Positions 1-5,634 of a stretch of DNA of 6,048 nucleotides are shown in pieces. The stretch is from Bacillota bacterium (lineage in GTDB: Bacteria > Bacillota > Clostridia > Saccharofermentanales > UBA5734). Location: positions 1 through 6,048 of the forward strand of contig JAEXPB010000448.1 of assembly GCA_023438965.1 (NCBI GenBank). The letters run 5' to 3'. The notes beneath the pieces were generated by a model. That model was not told the origin of the DNA, did no database searches, and saw only the letters and a program-made list of their open reading frames with translations. Position 1 is the stretch's first letter; each line of letters begins with the position of its first letter. The position numbers and the translations under genes were made by a program.

Positions 1-1141
1 CCGTTATACCCAGCCGGCTGGCGATGTCCGCCATATTCTGACCGAGGCAGGTCCGATTATGAGCCTGGGTTACTGAACTGATCACGATCCGTTCCCAGCC
101 GATGGCTGCGATCATGTTGTCCCAGTCGGCGTGCCGGCGCTGCAGTTCCTGCTTCAGACGCTTCAGGCCGGCTGGCCTGGCCAGTTCAGCCAGCGTGGCC
201 GCCAGGCTCTCGCGGATGACTGTCGGCGGCAGCAGTGTCATCAGAGTGGTCGATCCGCCGGTGTAGGGGTAGAAATCAACCGTGACGTCGGCTTCGGACG
301 CTTCGATCTGCTCGATCGCCCGGTGGATCAGCTTACCCCAGTTTTGAACGCCGAAGGCTTTAAAATGGCTGATGTTCAAGCGCAGCTGCGTTCGCCGGGC
401 GATCGCCAGGACTTCTTCCACCGCGGCCATCAGGCTGTCGCCTTCGCCGCGCATATGGCAGGTCAGGATCGCATCGCGGCTGGCTGTGCCACTGAGCAGT
501 TCCACATATTCATCCGTCGAGCTGTAGCATTCCGGGACATACATGATGCCGGCCGAGATGCCGAAGGCACCATTAGCCAGCGCTTCAGCCAGATAATGCC
601 GGGCCCGGGCCATCTCGTCCGGTGTAAAGGGTGTCCGGGCCAGGCCTTTGACCGCGGTCTTGACCGCGCCGAGACCGATCATGCCGCCGACGTTGATGCC
701 GGGAGCGGCGGCTCGCAGCGCATGCAGATAGTCCGGGAAACCGGCGAGCTGCAGCCCGGCAGGTGCTGAACCCAGGCAGGGCGCCAGGAAATCAAGCCAT
801 TCCCGGCGGGTGGCGTCAACCGTCGGGAAGGGCGTCAGTCCGCAGTTGCCGCTCAAGGTGGTCGTGATGCCCTGGGCCAGTTCGATGGTGCCGAAAGCCG
901 GATCAGTCAGCGCTGCCAGATCGCAATGGCGATGCGTGTCGATGAAGCCGGGCGTGACCACCTGCCCGGCGGCGTCGATCAGGCGATCCGCGACGACCGG
1001 ACTGTCTGCCGGCGTTTTTACGGCCTCCCGCGGCCGACGCAGGATGGCGGCGATTCGGTCGCCTTCAAGCAGCAAATCGGCGGCATAGCCTGGTCCGCCG
1101 CTGCCATCGATGATCGTGCCGTTCTGGATCAGCGTCCGCAT
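1..1141 (-). CDS. N-acyl-D-amino-acid deacylase (D-aminoacylase), amidohydrolase superfamily; C-terminus cut by window edge
   Basis: Hydrolyses N-acyl-D-amino acids to a carboxylate and the free D-amino acid, probably in the cytoplasm. I translated 380 residues from the ATG at 1141; the family is usually about 480-540 long, so roughly the last quarter lies outside. Visible hallmarks: PGFIDTHRHCD at residues 64-74 (metal HxH at His70/His72), QGITTTLSGNCG at about 90-101 with Cys100, TCHMRGEGD at 227-235 (His229), ISHFKAFG at 257-264 (His259, Lys261) and DFYPYTGGST around 289-298. The Cys100/His229/His259 set matches the order and spacing of the Cys/His/His zinc ligands of characterised D-aminoacylases. 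The catalytic Asp expected near residue 370 or later lies past the edge. The start overlaps the stop of the upstream PLP enzyme gene (TGATG), so the two are translated together. Substrate preference (D-Glu, D-Asp or neutral) cannot be read from this. Family assignment is firm. Confidence 0.93.
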   Translation of the reverse strand, partial: MRTLIQNGTIIDGSGGPGYAADLLLEGDRIAAILRRPREAVKTPADSPVVADRLIDAAGQVVTPGFIDTHRHCDLAALTDPAFGTIELAQGITTTLSGNCGLTPFPTVDATRREWLDFLAPCLGSAPAGLQLAGFPDYLHALRAAAPGINVGGMIGLGAVKTAVKGLARTPFTPDEMARARHYLAEALANGAFGISAGIMYVPECYSSTDEYVELLSGTASRDAILTCHMRGEGDSLMAAVEEVLAIARRTQLRLNISHFKAFGVQNWGKLIHRAIEQIEASEADVTVDFYPYTGGSTTLMTLLPPTVIRESLAATLAELARPAGLKRLKQELQRRHADWDNMIAAIGWERIVISSVTQAHNRTCLGQNMADIASRLGIT

Positions 1142-2229
1142 CAGCGGTTCTTTCCCCGGGCTTCAATCGCGATCATCCGCTCGATCTGACCCTGGCGGAT
1201 GCCATAGATTTCGTCAGCCAGATTGGGGATGACACAGGCATGATTGGGGATGATCGCGATCTTGTCGCCGATGGCCAGATCCAAGGGATGGGTGCTCTCG
1301 ATAAAACCGTGCTCTTCGTTGAGCTTGCTGATCTGGATGTCGCTGCGGCCGACCACCCAGCCATAGCCCGGCCGGTGGGCGCACAGGTCGGTGGTCAGCG
1401 TTTTGCTGCCGGCGTCGATGATTGCGTGATGGCTGTCCACGACACTGACAACGGTGGTGACGACCCGCAGGGCGCACTGCTGTTCCGTTGCCATGCCGGT
1501 GCAAAGCTGGTTGCAGTCATTGAAAATGAAATTGCCCGGCCGGACCTCGGTGAGACCGGCAAGATTTTGCGGCAGCTTGGCGGCGAAGGAGTTGCCGCCG
1601 CTGAGTATTTTCATCTCCAGGCCGATAGCTTCCAGCAGGCGGGCCGTCCCGGTCAGGTTAGCCTGCTCCAGGCGAGCGGCTTTTTCGAATCCGGCCGGCG
1701 ACTTTTCGCTGTAAATCGTGCCGCCGTAATACATCAGGCCGGCGATCCGGATGCCGGGCAGTCCGCAGATTGCCTTCGCGAAGACGACTGCCGGCTCCAG
1801 CGGTTCAATACCGCCGCGGCGGATACCGCCGTCCAGCTCAATCAGCGTGCGGACGGGCTGCCCCTTGGCCTGACCGAGCGCCGACAATTGCCGGGCGCCT
1901 TCGACGCTATTGACGATGGTCAGCACATCGGCGCGGTCCAGCAGCTGGCCCAGGCGGGCCATCTTGTCCGCACCGATCAGCGGGAAAGCGATCAGGATAT
2001 CGGTCAAGCCATGGTCGGCCATGACTTCGGCTTCACCCAGTTTGGCGCAGGTGATGCCCCGGCAGCCCAGCGCCAGCTCCAATTGTGCCAGATAAACGCT
2101 CTTATGCGGTTTGATGTGCGGCCGAACAGCGATATTGTACCGGGCATTGGCCGCGACGATGGCCTGGATGTTGGCTTCAATCTGATCCAATTCGGCGACA
2201 ACCGCCGGTGTCGGCAGAAAATCGGTCAT
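1141..2229 (-). CDS. PLP-dependent D-threonine aldolase / D-serine dehydratase-like enzyme (fold-type III, alanine racemase N-terminal domain)
   Basis: A 362-residue cytoplasmic enzyme that probably cleaves or deaminates beta-hydroxy D-amino acids (D-threonine to glycine plus acetaldehyde, or D-serine to pyruvate plus ammonia). The N-terminal barrel carries RPHIKPHKS at residues 36-44; by family analogy Lys40 holds PLP. A strand motif ELDGGIRRGG (131-140) and SGGNSF (210-215) follow the family pattern. In the C-terminal domain EEHGFIE (305-311) and GDKIAIIPNHAC (321-332) supply the His330-x-Cys332 pair that binds the metal next to the active site in D-threonine aldolases and eukaryotic D-serine dehydratases. 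Length fits the family. The start has AAAGGAG at 2237-2243 (minus strand) with a 6-7 base spacing. It is the first gene of an operon with the D-aminoacylase, whose product could feed it. Aldolase and dehydratase cannot be told apart by reading. Confidence 0.92.
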   Translation of the reverse strand: MTDFLPTPAVVAELDQIEANIQAIVAANARYNIAVRPHIKPHKSVYLAQLELALGCRGITCAKLGEAEVMADHGLTDILIAFPLIGADKMARLGQLLDRADVLTIVNSVEGARQLSALGQAKGQPVRTLIELDGGIRRGGIEPLEPAVVFAKAICGLPGIRIAGLMYYGGTIYSEKSPAGFEKAARLEQANLTGTARLLEAIGLEMKILSGGNSFAAKLPQNLAGLTEVRPGNFIFNDCNQLCTGMATEQQCALRVVTTVVSVVDSHHAIIDAGSKTLTTDLCAHRPGYGWVVGRSDIQISKLNEEHGFIESTHPLDLAIGDKIAIIPNHACVIPNLADEIYGIRQGQIERMIAIEARGKNR

Positions 2230-2306
2230 GGCAGCGCTCCTTTAATCCTGGGCCGGCTCTGGCGGAGAAGGCCAGTCACGTGCTCATCCGGCCGGTCAAT
2301 AAAGAC

Positions 2307-2337
2307 AGTATAGCATAAGATGGCGCCTTGCCAGCAA
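2307..2337 (-). promoter_or_regulatory. Predicted sigma-70/A promoter of the D-amino acid operon (extended -10)
   Basis: On the minus strand the -10 is TATACT (2307-2312), preceded by TGC (2313-2315), giving the extended form TGnTATACT. The -35 is weak: TTGCTG (2332-2337) with a 19-bp spacer, or CTGGCA (2329-2334) with 16 bp. Transcription would start near 2300, leaving a leader of about 70 bases before the ATG at 2229. The leader contains nested GC-rich inverted repeats: CTGGC/GCCAG (2259-2263 / 2271-2275) inside GGCCGG/CCGGCC (2251-2256 / 2288-2293). Confidence 0.55.
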
Positions 2338-2389
2338 CGACATCCTCTGCTGACCGGTGGGCGCGCCGGCCCATGTTTGTTTCCCGGCG

Positions 2390-2438
2390 ACTGTCCCGCC
2401 GGACGACAGTGACTGCGGAGAACACTGCTGGCGGGACA
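2390..2438. repeat. Inverted repeat with two mutually exclusive hairpins
   Basis: TGTCCCGCC (2392-2400) and GGCGGGACA (2430-2438) are perfect 9-bp arms. A second paired step, CAGTG (2407-2411) with CACTG (2423-2427), encloses an 11-base loop. The left arm can instead fold locally: ACTGTC (2390-2395) pairs with GACAGT (2405-2410). It sits between two divergent promoters and has no T-tract, so an operator is more likely than a terminator. Function is unproven. Confidence 0.5.
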
Positions 2439-2534
2439 ATCGTCAGACGAATAGCCGGGAATTCTGGTAAGATATAAATGTTAACGACGTAAGTAAATAA
2501 TGAAAGGGCGATGACTGGCCCCAAGGAGCTGGAT

Positions 2535-3524
2535 ATGGAAAAGCTGATTGATCAGTTGCTGCAATCATCCGAGCCTTCAATCCGATACAAAATCCGGACG
2601 CAAGTTCTGGGCGAAGATCCCGATTCACAGGCGATCCGGACGCTGCGGCAGGAAATCAAGCATTCGCGCCGCGTCGCCGATTTACTGCGGAACCGTGATG
2701 CTGTCGGACAACTTGAACCAGTCCGGAATCCATACCAAAAGTGGACCGGTGCGCATTGGGTGCTGGCCACTCTGGCCGATCTCGGCTATCCGCGCAATGA
2801 TCCGGATTTGCTGCCGGTGATCGATCAGGTCCTCCGCTGCTGGCTGCATCCGGATTATGACCGGAAAGTGCCGCAGATCGAAGGCAAATACCGACGCTGC
2901 GCCTCCCAGCACAGCAATATCCTCCTGGCCGTGCTCCGGCTTTCTGATTATCATCAGGAGCACGCCCGGCATCTGGCCCAATTGCTGCTCAAATGGCAAT
3001 GGCCGGACGGCGGCTGGAATTGCGATGTCCGGCCGCAAGCCCGGGTCTCTTCATTTTGGGAATCCTGGATACCCTTGCGGGCCTTGGCCCTTTACGCCCG
3101 CCAGACACAAGACCTGGCAGCCCTGGCAGCCAGCCAACGAGCGGCGGCGGTATTCTTGTCGCGGCACTTGTACCGGAAGCGGTCGACCGGCGCCATCATG
3201 CAGCCGGAATTCGTCAAGCTGCATTATCCTTGCTACTGGCATTATGACATCCTGGCCGGCTTGAAAGCGATGGCCGAAGCCGGCTGCATCAATCGCCCGG
3301 AATGCGCGGCGGCGCTGGATCTGCTGGAAGCAAAGCAGCTGCCGGGCGGCGGCTGGCCGGCCGAGGCCAGGTATTACCGGCTGCTGAAGACAACCCCTGC
3401 TAAACCGGTTTCCAATGTCGAGCTGGTCGACTGGGGCGGCTGCAGCCGCGGCAAAATGAACGAATGGGTCACGGCCGACGCGCTGTATGTCTTGAAAGAA
3501 GCCGGCCGGCTCAACGGTCGATAA
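2535..3524 (+). CDS. Uncharacterised squalene cyclase/prenyltransferase-like alpha/alpha-barrel protein
   Basis: A 329-residue soluble protein with no signal peptide or membrane segment. It shows repeats typical of the alpha/alpha-toroid of terpenoid cyclases and prenyltransferases: KWTGAHWVLATLADLGYP (69-86), KWQWPDGGWNCD (153-164) and KQLPGGGWPAE (267-277), with NEWVTADALYVLKEAGRL (309-326) closing the last repeat. Other likely conserved patches are YRRCASQHSN (119-128), KLHYPCYWHYDILAGLK (228-244) and DWGGCSRGKMNE (299-310). I see no DxDD catalytic motif of class II cyclases, so cyclisation is not supported; I recall related uncharacterised proteins in several bacterial phyla but no proven reaction. 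The ATG at 2535 is preferred over 2511 because AAGGAG (2523-2528) sits 6 bases before it. It is divergent from the D-amino acid operon and 170 bases from the next gene. No terminator is evident after its stop. The His/Cys/Trp-rich patches could form a ligand or metal site (inference). Confidence 0.8.
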   Translation: MEKLIDQLLQSSEPSIRYKIRTQVLGEDPDSQAIRTLRQEIKHSRRVADLLRNRDAVGQLEPVRNPYQKWTGAHWVLATLADLGYPRNDPDLLPVIDQVLRCWLHPDYDRKVPQIEGKYRRCASQHSNILLAVLRLSDYHQEHARHLAQLLLKWQWPDGGWNCDVRPQARVSSFWESWIPLRALALYARQTQDLAALAASQRAAAVFLSRHLYRKRSTGAIMQPEFVKLHYPCYWHYDILAGLKAMAEAGCINRPECAAALDLLEAKQLPGGGWPAEARYYRLLKTTPAKPVSNVELVDWGGCSRGKMNEWVTADALYVLKEAGRLNGR

Positions 3525-3588
3525 GGTCGAAGACAACAAAATCTTGCTATTATTGGCGATTCCCGGGGCATTCAGCCGGCCAGCGGCA

Positions 3589-3632
3589 TGCTATGATGAT
3601 TTTGGTCATATTCTATACTGTACGATGACCAA
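3589..3632 (+). promoter_or_regulatory. Candidate promoter with operator-like dyad before the oxidoreductase gene
   Basis: TTGGTCAT (3602-3609) and ATGACCAA (3625-3632) are perfect 8-bp inverted arms separated by 15 bases, which include TATACT (3614-3619), a plausible -10. Just upstream, TGCTATGAT (3589-3597) is an extended -10 that could also serve. Neither has a good -35. A repressor bound to the dyad would cover either promoter; if transcription starts at the upstream one, the same bases could instead form an RNA hairpin. The dyad is certain as sequence; its role is inferred. Confidence 0.45.
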
Positions 3633-3641
3633 TAACAGCAC

Positions 3642-3671
3642 CGGCAGCCTAAATACCATAGGAACCTGCCG
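3642..3671 (+). repeat. Inverted repeat in the leader of the oxidoreductase gene
   Basis: CGGCAGCCT (3642-3650) can pair with AGG (3660-3662) and CTGCCG (3666-3671), leaving a 3-base bulge (AAC) and a 9-base loop. It ends 10 bases before the Shine-Dalgarno GGAGGG (3682-3687). There is no T-tract, so it is not a terminator. It may simply be chance in GC-rich DNA. Confidence 0.3.
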
Positions 3672-3694
3672 AGGCCATACCGGAGGGATGCATC

Positions 3695-4675
3695 ATGATC
3701 AGAATCGCCATGTTATCCAAGTGGCATGTCCACGCCCCGGGCTATGCCAAAACAATCCAGCAAAACAACGATGCCGCCATCACCTGCGTCTGGGATGAAG
3801 ACGCTGCCCGCGGCCAGGCCTGGGCCGGCGAACTCGGCGTCGATTTCGAGCCGGACCTGGCGCAACTGCTGGCCCGCCCGGATGTCGACGCTGTCATTGT
3901 GGACACACCGACCAGCGACCACGCCCGGGTGATGATCGCCGCGGCCGATGCCGGCAAGCATATTTTCACCGAGAAGGCGATGGCGCCGACCCTGGCCGAA
4001 TGCCGGCAAATCTCGGCCGCCATTGCCCGGAATGGCGTTAAGTTCTGCATTTCCTACCCGCAGCTGACCTTCAGCCTGGCGCAATTCGCCCGGAAAGCCA
4101 TCGACGACGGCCTCCTGGGCCGGATTCACTACATGCGCATGCGGACCGCCCACGGTGGCGCCAGCCAGGGCTGGCTGCCCGATTATTGGTATGATGTTGC
4201 GAAAGCTGGCGGCGGCGCGATGATGGACCTGGGCTGCCATCCGATGTACATGGCCTCGTATCTCCTCGGCCGGCCGAAACGCGTCACGTCGATGTTCAAC
4301 ACCACCTGCTGCCCGCCGCCGGCGGACGACAATGCCGTCTCGGTCGTCGAATTCGCCAGCCAGGCGATCGCAGTCCTGGAGACATCCTTTGTTTCGCCGA
4401 TTTCCGGCGACAGCTTCGAGCTGCTGGGAACCGAAGGAGCCATCGTCAGCTTCGGCAAGGATGTCAAGATCCGCAGCAAAAAATTCTGCGTCGAGGGCTG
4501 GATCGTGCCCGACAAGCTGCCGGATCCCCAGCCGCTGCCGATGCAGCAGTGGCTGAACGGGATCTTGCAGGGCACGCCGATCCCGTTTGGTCCCGCTGCG
4601 GGCGAAGCATTGACCGAATTGCTGGAAAACGCCTATCTTTCGCACAAAGAGCAGCGGACGGTCGAGATCGGATAA
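3695..4675 (+). CDS. Gfo/Idh/MocA family oxidoreductase
   Basis: A 326-residue NAD(P)-dependent dehydrogenase-like protein, a normal family length, probably acting on a sugar, inositol or sugar-derived compound in the cytoplasm. The N-terminal Rossmann half begins MIRIAMLSKWHVHAPGYA; the glycine-rich GxGxxG loop is absent and replaced by SKWHVHAPG (8-16). VDAVIVDTPTSDHA (64-77) and GKHIFTEKAMA (87-97) follow the family pattern, with Glu93-Lys94 kept from the EKP motif but Pro changed to Ala. The C-terminal half carries AGGGAMMDLGCHPMYMASYLLG (171-192), including Asp178 and His182 of the usual catalytic D-x-x-x-H. The start is well supported by GGAGGG (3682-3687) seven bases upstream; an ATG at 3688 is out of frame. 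It is a single gene ended by a hairpin terminator. Substrate is unknown, and a non-glycine loop leaves cofactor use open, although catalytic Lys, Asp and His are present. Confidence 0.9.
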   Translation: MIRIAMLSKWHVHAPGYAKTIQQNNDAAITCVWDEDAARGQAWAGELGVDFEPDLAQLLARPDVDAVIVDTPTSDHARVMIAAADAGKHIFTEKAMAPTLAECRQISAAIARNGVKFCISYPQLTFSLAQFARKAIDDGLLGRIHYMRMRTAHGGASQGWLPDYWYDVAKAGGGAMMDLGCHPMYMASYLLGRPKRVTSMFNTTCCPPPADDNAVSVVEFASQAIAVLETSFVSPISGDSFELLGTEGAIVSFGKDVKIRSKKFCVEGWIVPDKLPDPQPLPMQQWLNGILQGTPIPFGPAAGEALTELLENAYLSHKEQRTVEIG

Positions 4676-4714
4676 ATTAGCACATCTGAAATTTTTCATT
4701 AACCTGAACCAGAC

Positions 4715-4763
4715 ATGGCCGGCGCAGATTGGTTAAATCTCTGCCGGCCATCATTATAATTTC
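4715..4763 (+). terminator. Probable intrinsic terminator after the oxidoreductase gene
   Basis: ATGGCCGG (4715-4722) pairs perfectly with CCGGCCAT (4744-4751). CAGA (4725-4728) pairs with TCTG (4740-4743) after a 2-base bulge, leaving an A+T-rich loop. A loose run, TCATTATAATTTC, follows instead of a clean T-tract. It lies 40 bases past the stop codon at 4675, and the next promoter starts just downstream at 4778, which fits a transcription boundary. Confidence 0.6.
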
Positions 4764-4777
4764 GTAATGTTTTCAAA

Positions 4778-4806
4778 TTGACAGTTTATCGTAAGTGGCA
4801 TATCAT
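4778..4806 (+). promoter_or_regulatory. Strong sigma-70/A promoter for the antitoxin-like / HD / proS operon
   Basis: The -35 is a perfect TTGACA (4778-4783), the spacer is 17 bp and the -10 is TATCAT (4801-4806), one change from consensus. Transcription should start near 4813, giving a leader of about 35 bases before the ATG at 4848. That is too short for a T-box, although T-boxes often control aminoacyl-tRNA synthetase genes in Bacillota. Confidence 0.8.
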
Positions 4807-4847
4807 GACCACAGTAAAGTCAGTTTATCTTTGAAAAGGTACTGCAA

Positions 4848-5024
4848 ATGAGTGACTTTGACCAATATCTAGAAGAACAACTTCAGGATGAGACTTTCCG
4901 GGTTGAATATGAACAATCGCGACCAGCATTTGAAATTTGGCGCGCCAATATTTATGCCCGATTAACCAGTCATATGACGGAAAAGGAGTTGGATGATTCA
5001 ATTAGTAAATTGGCCATACATTAA
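4848..5024 (+). CDS. Small protein resembling the N-terminal part of a HigA/XRE-type antitoxin, apparently truncated
   Basis: A 58-residue acidic protein, MSDFDQYLEEQLQDETFRVE at its start, ending in LAIH. The first 30 residues match the pattern I know from HigA-like antitoxins (FDxYLxEQLxDxxFRxEYE...P.FEI). IYARLTSHMTEKELDDSI (35-52) fits helix 1, the turn and helix 2 of an XRE helix-turn-helix. A full antitoxin would continue for 35-60 residues through the recognition helix; here a TAA follows at 5022-5024, so DNA binding is doubtful. AAAAGG (4834-4839) lies 8 bases before the ATG and a near-consensus promoter lies upstream. No toxin gene is visible upstream, where HigB would normally sit; the following gene is an HD hydrolase. 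The A+T-rich composition and codons such as TTA and CTA differ from neighbours, suggesting a foreign or decaying piece. It may be a working short protein, a remnant, or a translated leader for the HD gene, which it overlaps by 32 bases. Confidence 0.65.
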   Translation: MSDFDQYLEEQLQDETFRVEYEQSRPAFEIWRANIYARLTSHMTEKELDDSISKLAIH

Positions 5025-5634
5025 AACTGCCGGATTATCTGGAGAACTCCAAACGGACATCATGAACCTTCTGACGGCCAACAGCAAGCAGGAGACGGCA
5101 GCCCATTGCCTTGCCGTTGCGCAAAAAAGTCGGGAAATAGCTGAATTTTATAGCTTGGATCCTGTTGTTGCATCGACTGTTGCCTTGCTGCATGATGTTT
5201 CGAATATCATGCAACCCCAGGACATGCTTAAATACGCGGTTGACCATCGATGGGAGATCGATCCGGCCGAGGCCAAGCATCCCTTCCTGCTTCACCAGCG
5301 TCTGTCGGCCGAATTGGCGCAAGATTATTTCCGCTTCGATAATCCGATCGGCCTATCAGCTATCGCCTGCCATACGACATTGAAAGCCAATCCGTCCGCT
5401 TATGACATGACGCTGTTTCTCGCGGACAAACTTGCCTGGGATCAAGCGGGCATTCCGCCTTTTCGTGATTTGGTCATGTCCGCGCTCCAGCATTCGCTGG
5501 CTTGCGCGTCGCTCACCTATATAAATTATGTCTTGGAGAATAAAATGATCTTGACTCCCCATCAGTGGTTGAGGGATGCCCAGCAATGGCTTGAATCTTG
5601 CGTTCAAGCCGGACAGGGAGGAAAACAGCGATGA
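4993..5634 (+). CDS. HD-domain phosphohydrolase, YqeK-like (possible Ap4A hydrolase)
   Basis: A 213-residue metal-dependent phosphohydrolase. The HD signature is complete: AAHCLAV (36-42, His38), ALLHDVSNI (64-72, His67-Asp68), KHPFLLHQRLSAELA (95-109, His96 and His101), AIACHTTL (123-130, His127) and LFLADKLAWD (141-150, Asp145). The order H-HD-H-H-D with HP..LH and HTT resembles YqeK, which splits diadenosine tetraphosphate symmetrically to ADP. It differs from YqeK in lacking the usual Arg before the first His and in an extended tail with SLACASLTYINYVL (168-181) and PHQWL (189-193), so a different nucleotide or phosphate ester is possible. The ATG at 4993 is chosen because AAAAGGAG (4981-4988) precedes it, at a short 4-base spacing; the ATG at 5062 gives a 190-residue form without a good site. 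It overlaps the upstream small gene by 32 bases and proS by ATGA, so translation is coupled. Confidence 0.85.
   Translation: MIQLVNWPYIKTAGLSGELQTDIMNLLTANSKQETAAHCLAVAQKSREIAEFYSLDPVVASTVALLHDVSNIMQPQDMLKYAVDHRWEIDPAEAKHPFLLHQRLSAELAQDYFRFDNPIGLSAIACHTTLKANPSAYDMTLFLADKLAWDQAGIPPFRDLVMSALQHSLACASLTYINYVLENKMILTPHQWLRDAQQWLESCVQAGQGGKQR

Larger units (their letters stand above)
2230..2534. other. Divergent intergenic region between the D-amino acid operon and the barrel-protein gene
   Basis: These 305 bases hold no gene I can support. They contain the minus-strand promoter and leader on the left and a large inverted repeat at 2390-2438. TGGGC/GCCCA arms at 2358-2373 surround a GC core. A TATAAA at 2473-2478 could be the -10 of the rightward gene, but no convincing -35 lies 16-18 bp upstream. 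The rightward Shine-Dalgarno AAGGAG is at 2523-2528. The part from about 2460 to 2510 is A+T-rich, as expected of a promoter region. Confidence 0.6.

Noticed and set aside
131..1189. Several plus-strand ORFs in the first 1.2 kb
   Set aside because: They lie opposite the D-aminoacylase frame, which holds every expected motif in one reading frame.
1240..2313. Long plus-strand ORF of 357 codons opposite the PLP enzyme gene
   Set aside because: It mirrors the codons of a clearly homologous minus-strand gene, shows no family motif and has no ribosome binding site. It is an antisense shadow in GC-rich DNA.
2276..2524. Minus-strand ORF of 82 codons with a hydrophobic start
   Set aside because: It begins with TTG without a Shine-Dalgarno site, runs through the promoter and inverted repeat, and becomes Arg-rich without a domain pattern.
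2511..2534. Earlier ATG for the barrel protein
   Set aside because: Its only purine-rich stretch is 2 bases from the ATG, too close. The ATG at 2535 has AAGGAG at a normal distance.
3544..3798. Plus-strand ORF of 84 codons between the barrel and oxidoreductase genes
   Set aside because: It crosses the promoter dyad and runs into the oxidoreductase gene in another frame. It has no ribosome binding site or recognisable motif.
3713..4699. Minus-strand ORF of 328 codons opposite the oxidoreductase gene
   Set aside because: The plus strand encodes a recognisable Gfo/Idh/MocA protein over the same bases. The reverse frame has no recognisable domain.
4676..4847. HigB/RelE-type toxin gene upstream of the antitoxin-like ORF
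   Set aside because: The 172 bases hold only a terminator, a promoter and a short leader, with no room for a toxin reading frame.
4807..4847. T-box riboswitch before the proS operon
   Set aside because: The predicted leader is about 35 bases, with no antiterminator structure or space for the conserved T-box sequence.
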